A stretch of DNA of 64,000 nucleotides. Origin: Microbacterium sp. 5K110. Lineage in GTDB: Bacteria > Actinomycetota > Actinomycetes > Actinomycetales > Microbacteriaceae. The stretch lies in NCBI RefSeq assembly GCF_005774735.1, contig NZ_VBUM01000005.1, positions 1 to 64,000 of the forward strand, given 5' to 3'. Each line of letters begins with the position of its first letter. Positions within the stretch are counted from its first letter, which is position 1. Under the pieces are notes generated by a model. It was not told the DNA's origin. It saw only the letters and a list, made by a program, of their open reading frames with translations, and searched no databases. The position numbers and the translations under genes were made by a program. Below are positions 35,730 to 43,588 of this stretch, piece after piece.

Positions 35730-36426
35730 TGCGCCACCCGCGGTCGACGTAGAGGTTGGTCGCGGAGATGCCCTCGTTGTGCAGGAGGAAGCGGGTGGCA
35801 TCCACCACGTCCCTCATCGTCGCGAGCTCGCCGCCAGGCGTGCGGGACGAGTAGCCCTCGAGGACCCCCGCGGGCTTCCCGGCCCAGAACGGACTGTCGC
35901 CGATGATGCCCGGGTGCAGCGCGTTGACGCGCAGCGGGGCGAGTTCGAGCGCGAGGGCCGTCGTGAGCCCCTCGACGCCGCCGTTGATGGTCGAGACCGT
36001 GATCGACCCGGGGTACGGCGCGTCCTTCGCCCGGCCGCCGAAGAGCACGATGCCGGTCGAGCGCGCGGGCACGAGCCGGTCCAGCAGCGTGTGCACGGTC
36101 TCGGTGTACCCCACGAGCTTGAGAGTCACCAGGCGCCGGGCGCGGGCGATGTCGTAGTCGCGCACGGTGTTCGCGTCGCGCTCGATCGCGGCGAGCACGA
36201 GGCCGTCGAGTTCGCCGACGCCGGCGAGCGCGGGGGCGATGTCCTCCGGCTCCGAGATGTCGACCGCGATCCCGCGGACGTTCGGTCCGATCTCTTCGGC
36301 AATCGCCTGGGCGGCGATCGGATCGCGACCCGTGAGCGTCACCTCGTGGCCGTCCGCGGCGAGCGACGCGACGATCTCGCGTCCGATCCCGGACGTGCCG
36401 CCCACCACCAGATACCTGCGGCTCAT
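35722..36426 (-). CDS. Atypical SDR protein without YxxxK
   Basis: 234 aa. The NAD(P)-binding start is classical (MSRRYLVVGGTSGIGREIV, TLTGRD, VRGIAVDISEPEDIAPAL) and so is the C-terminal half (LALELAPLRVNALHPGIIGDS). Where active SDRs have a Ser and YSASK, this protein reads VLFGGRAKDAPY and SITVSTINGGVEGL, so the catalytic Tyr and Lys are not visible. It may be a binding protein, an isomerase or a dead paralogue. It is the last gene of the seven-gene operon, its ATG overlapping the preceding stop as ATGA. Confidence 0.8.
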   Translation of the reverse strand: MSRRYLVVGGTSGIGREIVASLAADGHEVTLTGRDPIAAQAIAEEIGPNVRGIAVDISEPEDIAPALAGVGELDGLVLAAIERDANTVRDYDIARARRLVTLKLVGYTETVHTLLDRLVPARSTGIVLFGGRAKDAPYPGSITVSTINGGVEGLTTALALELAPLRVNALHPGIIGDSPFWAGKPAGVLEGYSSRTPGGELATMRDVVDATRFLLHNEGISATNLYVDRGWRIT

Positions 36427-37328
36427 GCCGCACCTCCTTCTCGTTCGTTCTCGGATGCCGACAGGAGCCCCCGCCGGGTGACTTCGGCCGCCGCTCCCCA
36501 ATCGAGGCGTGCGAGGTCCGGTTCGGCGAGTGCGCGATCGAACACCGCCGTCAGCGCCGAGAGCGTGGGCAAGTACACGCCGGACTCGGCCGCGATCTCG
36601 GCGCTCAGCCGCAGGTCCTTGGCGCCGAGGGCGACGTCGAACCCGGGCGGGTCGTAGGACTGCCGCGCGATCATTCCGCCGTAGCCGCTGTAGACGACAC
36701 CGGCGAACAGCGTCGAGGTCAGGATCTCGATGAACAGTGCGGGGTCGACGCCCCGCGCCTCCACGAGCGCGACCGATTCGCCCATCGCCTGGATGGCGTG
36801 GATGATGTCGTAGTTCACGGCGATCTTGACCGCGTTCGCCGTCGACGGCTCCTCGCCCAGGGGCCACAGGCGCGCGGCGAACAGCTGCAGGTAGGGCTCG
36901 ACCTCGGCGACGACCGCGGACTCCCCCGCCACGAGGATGTTCAGCCGCCCCTCGGCGGCCACCGCGGGCCGCCCGAGCACCGGGGCGGCGACGTAGCGCG
37001 CACCCACCCCCGCGAACCTGCGCTGCAACTCGACCGCGGCGGCCGGACTGATCGACGCCAGGTTCACATGGACACCGCCGGTCGTGGATGCCACGGCCTC
37101 GGCATCCAGCACGGCCAGGGCGGCGGTGTCATCCGCGAGCATCGAGAACGACACGTCGTGCGCAAGCGCCTCGCCGGGCGTCGCGCACGGGACGGCTCCC
37201 GCGGCGACGAGGTCGTCGACCGGCCCGCGCGAGCGGTTCCAGACGTGGACGCGGTGCCCGGCGTCGACGAGGCGCCGCGCGAGCGCCGCCCCCATCGAAC
37301 CGAGGCCGAGGAAGCCGACCGACGCCAT
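36423..37328 (-). CDS. 3-hydroxyisobutyrate dehydrogenase-family oxidoreductase
   Basis: 301 aa beta-hydroxyacid dehydrogenase. The dinucleotide motif is VGFLGLGSMGAALARRLVDA, the substrate motif is GARYVAAPVLGRPAVA, and the catalytic lysine lies in ANAVKIAVNYDI. These enzymes oxidise 3-hydroxyacids to aldehydes or semialdehydes with NAD(P). The canonical substrate-motif start DAPVSGG is changed to AAPVLGRP, which is seen in imine-reductase-like and glyoxylate-reductase-like branches, so the substrate is unclear. The ATG overlaps the M24 gene stop as TGATG. Confidence 0.88.
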   Translation of the reverse strand: MASVGFLGLGSMGAALARRLVDAGHRVHVWNRSRGPVDDLVAAGAVPCATPGEALAHDVSFSMLADDTAALAVLDAEAVASTTGGVHVNLASISPAAAVELQRRFAGVGARYVAAPVLGRPAVAAEGRLNILVAGESAVVAEVEPYLQLFAARLWPLGEEPSTANAVKIAVNYDIIHAIQAMGESVALVEARGVDPALFIEILTSTLFAGVVYSGYGGMIARQSYDPPGFDVALGAKDLRLSAEIAAESGVYLPTLSALTAVFDRALAEPDLARLDWGAAAEVTRRGLLSASENEREGGAA

Positions 37329-38710
37329 CACGCCTCCCCGCGACCCCAGGTCGTGTTCAGGTGCGACTGCGAGTCGCGCTGGTTGTTCAGCGGACCGCCG
37401 ACGGCGATGTACCGGGGACCGGCGATCAGCAGCTCCTCCGCCGGGAACTTCGTGATCACTTCGCACCCGGTGGCGGTGACGACGACCTCTTCCTCGATGC
37501 GCGCCGCGCCCCACCCGTCGGCGGAGGGCCAGTACGTCTCGAGGGCGAAGACCATGCCCTCCTTGAGCTCCTCGGGGTGATCGAAGGAGACCAGCCGCGA
37601 GAAGATCGGCTTCTCCCAGATCGACAGGCCCACGCCGTGCCCGTACTGGAGAGCGAACGCCGCCTCTTCGTCGGCGAAGCCGAACTCCTGGGCCGTCGGC
37701 CACACCGAGACGATGTCGGCGGTCGTCGCGCCGGGACGCACGAGCGCGATCGCCCGATCCATGTACTCCCGGGCCCGGGTGTACGCGTCCCTCTGCTTCG
37801 TGCTCGCCGACCCCACCGCGAACGTGCGGTAGTAGCACGTGCGGTAGCCGTTCCAGCTGTGCAGGATGTCGAAGAACGCGGGGTCGCCGGGACGGATCAG
37901 ACGGTCCGAGAACACGTGCGGGTGCGGAGAGCAGCGTTCTCCGGAGATGGCGTTGACACCCTCGACGTACTCGGAGCCGAGGTCGTACAGCGTCTTGGCG
38001 ACGAGCCCGACCGCCTCGTTCTCCCGGACGCCCGGGCGCAGGAACCGGTACAGCTCCTCGTACGCCGCATCGACCATCGAGGCCGCCTGGGTCAGGAGCC
38101 GGATCTCGTCGCCGGTCTTGATGCGCCGCGCCTCCATGAACACCTGCTGGCCATCGACCACCTGAATGCCGACCTTCTGCAGGGCGAACAGGATCGGCAG
38201 TTCGATGACGTCGACACCGAGGGGCTGATCGGCGACGCCGAACTTCTCCAGCTCGCGCTTGATCTTTCGGGCGACCTCCTCGGCGATCCCGGCATCCGGC
38301 GGGAACGCACCGCGCAGGGTGGAGATGCCGGCCCGGGCCCCCGACTCGAGCCGCGGGCGCGTGGTGCCCTCGTGCGGCGCGTGCGGATCGGCATCCATCT
38401 CCGACGAGGTGACGTCGAGCCACGGGTTGTACAGCGCGTGGTGCTTGGCCGCCGAGCCGAAGTCCCACGAGATCGGATCGGTGTTGCGGGTGAGCAGGCT
38501 GAAGCGGATCAGCTTGTCCATCGCCCACGTGCCGATGTGGGTGGCGGTCATGTAACGGATGTTGGAGAAGTCGAACGCGAGAACCGCGCCGAGGTCCGAG
38601 CGCTCCAGCTCCGCCTTCACTCGCGCGAGGCGGTCGTCGCGGAGGCGGTCGAAGTCGACGCGCGCCTCCCAGTCGACGCCGTTGGTGCCCGTGGTTCCGG
38701 TGTTCTTCAT
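37328..38710 (-). CDS. M24-family (creatinase/prolidase-like) protein with altered metal site
   Basis: 460 aa. The N-domain (1-180) has LGAVLAFDFSNIRYMTATHI; the pita-bread C-domain holds GDPAFFDILHSWNGYR, YGHGVGLSIWEKP, FALETYW and ARIEEEVVV. In metal-dependent M24 peptidases the segment GYxxDxTRTF supplies the second Asp ligand; here it reads GYRTCYYRTF, so that Asp is lost while the first Asp, the His and the Glu residues seem to remain. Metal-free creatinase shows comparable loss. It may therefore hydrolyse a C-N bond in a small molecule, or act as a DddP-like enzyme, which also has a similar N-terminus. AGGAAGG precedes the ATG. Confidence 0.8.
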   Translation of the reverse strand: MKNTGTTGTNGVDWEARVDFDRLRDDRLARVKAELERSDLGAVLAFDFSNIRYMTATHIGTWAMDKLIRFSLLTRNTDPISWDFGSAAKHHALYNPWLDVTSSEMDADPHAPHEGTTRPRLESGARAGISTLRGAFPPDAGIAEEVARKIKRELEKFGVADQPLGVDVIELPILFALQKVGIQVVDGQQVFMEARRIKTGDEIRLLTQAASMVDAAYEELYRFLRPGVRENEAVGLVAKTLYDLGSEYVEGVNAISGERCSPHPHVFSDRLIRPGDPAFFDILHSWNGYRTCYYRTFAVGSASTKQRDAYTRAREYMDRAIALVRPGATTADIVSVWPTAQEFGFADEEAAFALQYGHGVGLSIWEKPIFSRLVSFDHPEELKEGMVFALETYWPSADGWGAARIEEEVVVTATGCEVITKFPAEELLIAGPRYIAVGGPLNNQRDSQSHLNTTWGRGEA

Positions 38711-38765
38711 GATGGCCTTCCTGATGCCTGAGGGATTCCGATGGGATGCGGGGCGACCGAGACGC

Positions 38766-41279
38766 TCAGCCGGCCCGCACCCTCGATGAGCGACCGCGGC
38801 GCACGAGCACCATGACGAGGGGGACGACGGCGGCGAACAGGACGAAAGCGCCCTGGATCCAGTACTGCCACGACAGGCCGAGCGAGAGGAACGCCAGCGC
38901 GCTCGTCACGGTCTGCAGCAACAACCCGGCCGCGGCCACGGCGAGCGCGGAACCCGAGCCGCCGAAGATGCTCGCGCCGGCGATGACCACCGCGGTCACC
39001 GAGGTGAGGGTGAGGGCTTGCGCGGCATTGGCGTCGCCGATGCCGGAGCGCGAGTACACGGCCAACCCCGCGAGGGCGGCGAGCCCGCCCGCCGCGACCG
39101 AGGCCAGCAGCCGGGTGCGCGGAACGCGGACGCCCATGCGGTTGGCCTTGACGGGGTCGGAGCCGGCGGCGCGCAGCGCGCGTCCGCCGCGGGTGCGCTG
39201 GATCACGAACCACATGACCACCGCGATCGCGACGGCCAACGCCAGGATCATCGGCACACCGGCCACCGCGAGGCCGAGGGTCGTGAGCACGTCCGCGCGG
39301 GCGGCTCCCCCGGGGCTGGGCCGGAGCACCTGCGCGAGGCCGAGGACGGCGATCGAGCTCACGAGTGTGGCGATGACCGGGGGCAGCGAGAGGCGCGTCA
39401 CCAGCAGACCGTTGACCCACCCGACCGCGGCTCCCGCGGCGAGGGCGAGGACGACGCCGATGAGGAAGAACCCGATCCCCTGTTGCGCGAAGAACGACAG
39501 GATCACCGCCGACAGCGCGACCACCGATCCGATGCTCAGGTCGATGCCGCCGGTCATGACCACGACCAGCTGCGCGAGACCGACGAGGATGAGCACGCTT
39601 GCGGCCGCCAGCAGCTGACTGATGCTCAGGGGACTGAGGAACGCCGACGACACGAACGACGTCACCACCGAGAGCGCGACAGCGAGCCCCAGCAGGACCA
39701 CCGCTTGCGTCTCTCCCGCGAGGATGCTGCGCGAACGCGGACGACGTGCGGTCACGGCGACCTCGACGGACGCGGTCTCGGACGACAGCACCGCCGCCCC
39801 CGTGATCGCGCGCTCGTCGACGTCGTCACCGATCAGGGTGGTCTGCACGCGACCGCGCGAGAACACCACGACCCGGTCGCACAGACCCTCGAGCTCGACG
39901 GCATCCGTGGACAGCACGACGACGGCGACGCCCGAGGCGGCGAGTTCGCGCAGGAACGCGTAGATGTCCACGCGGGCACCGGCGTCCACGCCCTGCGTGG
40001 GGTCCTCGACGAGGAGCACCTTGGGGTTTCCCAGGCGTCCGCGGGCGAGCAGCACCTTCTGCTGATTGCCGCCCGAGAGCGCCGAGACCGGGACTTCGAA
40101 GTGGGGCGTCTTGACGGCCAGGCCTGCCACACCGTCGCGGGTCAACTCGTACTCGCGGCTGCGGCGGACGAACCCGCCCGGCATCGCCGCGCGCAGGGCT
40201 CCGGCGACGGCGTTCTCGCGGATCGACATCTTGCCGAACATCGCTTCGCCGATGCGGTCCCCGGGGAGGAACACCACGCCGGCAGCGGCCGCCGAGCGGC
40301 GCGAGCGGGTCGAGATCTCGTGCCCGCCGACGAGCACACGGCCCCCGGTCGAGCCGCCACCGGCGATCCCCCGGAGGACCCGGCGCTGGCCGTTGCCCTC
40401 GACGCCGGCCAAGCCGATGATCTGCCCGGGGAAGACCGAGAACGAGACGTTGTCGTAGCCGGGGCCGCTGAGCTCCAGCACCTCGAGCGCCGGCGCCACG
40501 GACGCGGCGGGGGCGGCGGGCTTGTCGGGGAAGGTCGTCTCCAGCGACCGACCGACGATGAGCTCGACCACCTCGTCGGCGGTGAAGTCGGCGACCAGGC
40601 CCCGGCCGACGACGCGGCCGTCGCGGAGCACCGTGAGGTCGTTGCCGATCTCCATCACCTCGGGGATGCGGTGGGTGATGTAGACGATCGCGACGCCCTT
40701 CTCGAGCAGGCCCCGGACCTGCGCGAACAGCCAGGCCGTCTCCTCGGGACCGAGGGCCTCGGTCGGCTCGTCCAGCACGAGCACACGGGGATCGGATGCC
40801 AGGGCGGCGGCGATCTCGACCAGGTGCGCCTCGCGCAACGACAGCGACGACACCAACGCGTGCGGGTCGATCTTCAGCGACAGCCGTTGGAAGTGGGCCG
40901 TGACCCACGCGGCGGCGGTCCGGCGCGAGGGGCGCTTGCTCGCCGGGAGCAGGAGGAGCACGGCATCCACCACGCTCAGAGAAGGCGCCAGCGCGGGGAT
41001 CTGGTACACGATGGCGAGTCCGGCCTCGCGCGCCTCGGCGGGCCGGATGCGGTCGAACTCGCGGCCGGCGAGGCCGATGGTGCCGGAATCCGGCACCACC
41101 GACCCCGCCGCGATCCCCACGAGGGTGGACTTTCCGGCGCCGTTCTCGCCGAGCACGGCGTGCACGCGACCGGCGGCGATGTCGACCGAGACCGCGTCCA
41201 GCGCGGTGACACCGGGGTAGGTCTTGGTGATGCCCGAGAGAGTGAGTGCGGATGCCACGGTCGTGGGGGTCTCGTTCAT
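38766..41279 (-). CDS. CUT2-type ABC transporter: tandem ATPase fused to permease
   Basis: 837 aa. Residues 1-500 form an RbsA-type double ATPase: NBD1 Walker A is LGENGAGKST and its signature is the degenerate SLSLREAHLVEIA (glycine lost). NBD2 has a weak Walker A (GVEGNGQRRVL), a normal LSGGNQQKVLLA signature and a Walker B that reads LLVEDPTQGVD, with Glu-Asp in place of Asp-Glu. Residues from about 525 form an RbsC-type permease with about eight helices, including LVVVMTGGIDLSIGSVVALS. These are normally separate proteins. The importer would work with the lipoprotein and second permease encoded upstream. The ATG overlaps the preceding stop as TGATG. Confidence 0.9.
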   Translation of the reverse strand: MNETPTTVASALTLSGITKTYPGVTALDAVSVDIAAGRVHAVLGENGAGKSTLVGIAAGSVVPDSGTIGLAGREFDRIRPAEAREAGLAIVYQIPALAPSLSVVDAVLLLLPASKRPSRRTAAAWVTAHFQRLSLKIDPHALVSSLSLREAHLVEIAAALASDPRVLVLDEPTEALGPEETAWLFAQVRGLLEKGVAIVYITHRIPEVMEIGNDLTVLRDGRVVGRGLVADFTADEVVELIVGRSLETTFPDKPAAPAASVAPALEVLELSGPGYDNVSFSVFPGQIIGLAGVEGNGQRRVLRGIAGGGSTGGRVLVGGHEISTRSRRSAAAAGVVFLPGDRIGEAMFGKMSIRENAVAGALRAAMPGGFVRRSREYELTRDGVAGLAVKTPHFEVPVSALSGGNQQKVLLARGRLGNPKVLLVEDPTQGVDAGARVDIYAFLRELAASGVAVVVLSTDAVELEGLCDRVVVFSRGRVQTTLIGDDVDERAITGAAVLSSETASVEVAVTARRPRSRSILAGETQAVVLLGLAVALSVVTSFVSSAFLSPLSISQLLAAASVLILVGLAQLVVVMTGGIDLSIGSVVALSAVILSFFAQQGIGFFLIGVVLALAAGAAVGWVNGLLVTRLSLPPVIATLVSSIAVLGLAQVLRPSPGGAARADVLTTLGLAVAGVPMILALAVAIAVVMWFVIQRTRGGRALRAAGSDPVKANRMGVRVPRTRLLASVAAGGLAALAGLAVYSRSGIGDANAAQALTLTSVTAVVIAGASIFGGSGSALAVAAAGLLLQTVTSALAFLSLGLSWQYWIQGAFVLFAAVVPLVMVLVRRGRSSRVRAG

Positions 41280-42457
41280 CAGCCGAAGAGCTTCGTGATC
41301 TCGTCAGCGGTCAGCAGCGTCGACGGCGTCGCGTCGGAGGGCGCCGAGGACAGGCACGCCTTGTCGGGGGTCACGGCGCCGGGAGTCGTGCCGGTGGAGT
41401 CCTCGAACAGGGCGAGTTCGTACAGCGAGGGCTCGGCATCCTTCCCACCGAACTTCGCGGCGAGAGCCTTGCGCAGGGCGACGCGGCCGATCCAGGTGCG
41501 CGACGAGACCGTAGCGAGCTCGTAGCCCGGGTTCTTGGCCTTGAGGTCGGCGAAGCCGCAGCTGAGGGAGTTGTCGTCCGTCGAGGTGAGGATCGGCAGC
41601 GGCTGGCCCGCGGCCTCGTACGCACGGATGACACCCGAGGCCGATGCGCCGTAGTCGGCGATGATCGCGTTGATGGGCTGGCCCTGCGAGAGCACGCCGG
41701 CCATCGCCTGCTGGGCCTGAGCGGGGTCCCAGTTCGTCCAGATCGGCTCGGTGTTCACGAGCGTGATCTGCGGGTTGGCGTCGAAGACCTCTTTGGCGCC
41801 GGCGAACTCCTGCGTCGAGACCAGGGCGCCCGAGGGGCCGCCGAAGAAGACGACGTTGCCGCCCGCGCTGCCGAGCTGATCGACGATCCACTGGGCCTTG
41901 GACTTGCCGACGAACGTCGGGATCTGGTCGGTGTAGTCGAGGTAGTCGGTGCCGGCGGTGCCCTGCGGGTCGGAGGCGAAGTTGACCACGATCGACCCGG
42001 CCTGGGTGGCCTGCCGGATGGCGGGGAGGTGCGCCTCACCGGGACCGGCATCGGGGATGACGAGGATGATGTCGGTGCCCTTGGCGGCCAGGCTCGTGAT
42101 GCCCGACGTGGTCGCCTCGAGGTCGCCGCGGCCCGCGATGAACTCGACGCCCGAGATGGCGTCGCACTTGGCCGCTTCGCTCTCGATCTCGGCGAGCACG
42201 GTCTTGGACCACGTGTTGGTGCCGTAGCCGTCGACGACGCCCACCGACACCTTCTCTCCGTCGGCGGGGCAGATGTCGGCGATGCTGGCGAACTGGTCCA
42301 TCGTCCCGACGCTGCCGGCGGCGATGTCGGCGGTGAGGTTGTTCGCACCCTCCGTGCCGCCGCCGGCGCTGTTGGTGGACGAACAGCCGGCGAGCACGAG
42401 CGCGCCGAGGGCGATGACGGCGAGACCTGCTCGCCGTGCGGGTGCTGTGGTGATCAT
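41279..42457 (-). CDS. CUT2-type ABC transporter substrate-binding lipoprotein
   Basis: 392 aa. A lipoprotein signal peptide (RRAGLAVIALGALVLAGC, Cys25) is followed by a Ser/Gly linker and a periplasmic-binding-protein type 1 fold (RbsB-like) with VDGYGTNTWSKTVLAEIESE, GTDIILVIPDAGPGEAHLPA and INAIIADYGASASGVIRAYE. It delivers the ligand to the permeases. CUT2 binding proteins usually bind sugars, but related ones bind purines, autoinducers or other small molecules. A 6-bp hairpin (42519-42536) lies in the 105-bp gap upstream and may protect or attenuate the transcript. Confidence 0.92.
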   Translation of the reverse strand: MITTAPARRAGLAVIALGALVLAGCSSTNSAGGGTEGANNLTADIAAGSVGTMDQFASIADICPADGEKVSVGVVDGYGTNTWSKTVLAEIESEAAKCDAISGVEFIAGRGDLEATTSGITSLAAKGTDIILVIPDAGPGEAHLPAIRQATQAGSIVVNFASDPQGTAGTDYLDYTDQIPTFVGKSKAQWIVDQLGSAGGNVVFFGGPSGALVSTQEFAGAKEVFDANPQITLVNTEPIWTNWDPAQAQQAMAGVLSQGQPINAIIADYGASASGVIRAYEAAGQPLPILTSTDDNSLSCGFADLKAKNPGYELATVSSRTWIGRVALRKALAAKFGGKDAEPSLYELALFEDSTGTTPGAVTPDKACLSSAPSDATPSTLLTADEITKLFG

Positions 42458-42562
42458 GGGGGTACTCCTCTTCGAGTGGGTGATCGGGTGTGCAGGAACG
42501 TGTAGGGGCGCGACGGATCGCCCGTCGACCCGGGCGGGTCGCGGTGGTGGGGTGAGCTGCGG

Positions 42563-43588
42563 TCAGGCTCCGGGGCGCCGTCGCATGAGATTCCGGATGC
42601 GAGAGGTGGTGCCGCCCAGTTGCAGTTGGGCGACGATGCCGACGCCGATGATCAGCGCCTGGACGATGTTCTGCACGGCGGTGGCCTGCGTGAACGTCTG
42701 GACGAGCTGGGTGAGCTGCGCCAGGAAGAGCGCGCCGAGGGCGGTGCCCACGACGCTGCCGCGCCCGCCGGTCAGCGCGGTGCCGCCCAGGACCACCGCG
42801 GCGATCGAGGGCAGCAGGTAGTCGTCGCCGGCGGTGAGGGTCGGCGTGCGCAAGAGCCCCGCCAGCAGAACTCCGCCGGCCGCGGCGAGCGCGGACGAGA
42901 GCACATAGGCGACGATCGTGTATCCGCGCGTGCCGATCCCGAGGTTCGCGGCACTGCGGGGGTTCTCCCCGACGAGCTCGAACCGGCGACCGACGCGGGT
43001 GAGTTTGAGCACGACGTGGACGATCAGGGTCAGCGCGAGCGCGAAGAACACCAGGACCGGGATGCCGCCCCACCGACTGAGTGCGAACTGGTTCAAGGCG
43101 TCCGGGCTCTGGGTGGCGAAGCCCCCCGAAAGCGCCTGCACGGTGCCGATCATCAGGGCGTTCACCGCGATCGTGACGACGAGCGGCGGCAGACCGAACA
43201 GCGTGATGACGAGGCCGCTGGCCAGGCCGAAGGCGGCGGTGGCGATGATCGCGGCGGCGATGGCCCCCGGCAGCCCCAGAGCGTCGTCCGCACCGAAGCG
43301 GGCGACGATGAGGGCTCCGAGCGTGACGGCGCCGGGGATGGAGAGGTCGAGTCCGCCCTGCTGGATGACGAGCGTCTGCCCGACCGCCACGATCGCGATG
43401 AGAGCCGCGAACGGCAGCATCGAGACGATCGCCGTCGGCCCCACGCTCCCCGGCGCGATCACCGGGCTGATCAGGAACAGCGCCGCCACGGCGATGAGCG
43501 CGCGGGTCCCCGGCCAGGCCAGGACCATCCGCGCCGTGGGACCGTGGTCCTTCGGCGCGATGCGGGCGGGAGCGGCGAGGTCGGTCAT
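42563..43588 (-). CDS. CUT2-type ABC transporter permease
   Basis: 341 aa with eight to ten helices. The family motifs VAVGQTLVIQQGGLDLSIPG and GENPRSAANLGIGTRGYTI are clear. It pairs with the permease half of the ATPase-permease fusion protein, giving a heterodimeric channel. The start is the ATG at 43588, which overlaps the stop of the upstream amidohydrolase as ATGA; the longer open frame upstream is antisense-type sequence overlapping the amidohydrolase. Confidence 0.92.
   Translation of the reverse strand: MTDLAAPARIAPKDHGPTARMVLAWPGTRALIAVAALFLISPVIAPGSVGPTAIVSMLPFAALIAIVAVGQTLVIQQGGLDLSIPGAVTLGALIVARFGADDALGLPGAIAAAIIATAAFGLASGLVITLFGLPPLVVTIAVNALMIGTVQALSGGFATQSPDALNQFALSRWGGIPVLVFFALALTLIVHVVLKLTRVGRRFELVGENPRSAANLGIGTRGYTIVAYVLSSALAAAGGVLLAGLLRTPTLTAGDDYLLPSIAAVVLGGTALTGGRGSVVGTALGALFLAQLTQLVQTFTQATAVQNIVQALIIGVGIVAQLQLGGTTSRIRNLMRRRPGA

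Noticed and set aside
37328-38710. Naming the M24 protein as the DMSP lyase DddP
   Set aside because: The N-terminal segment resembles DddP, but two of the metal-binding Asp positions of DddP are not conserved, so the name would be unsafe.
37088-38731. A 547-codon plus-strand frame opposite the M24 gene
   Set aside because: Shadow frame; the M24 protein has multiple family motifs.
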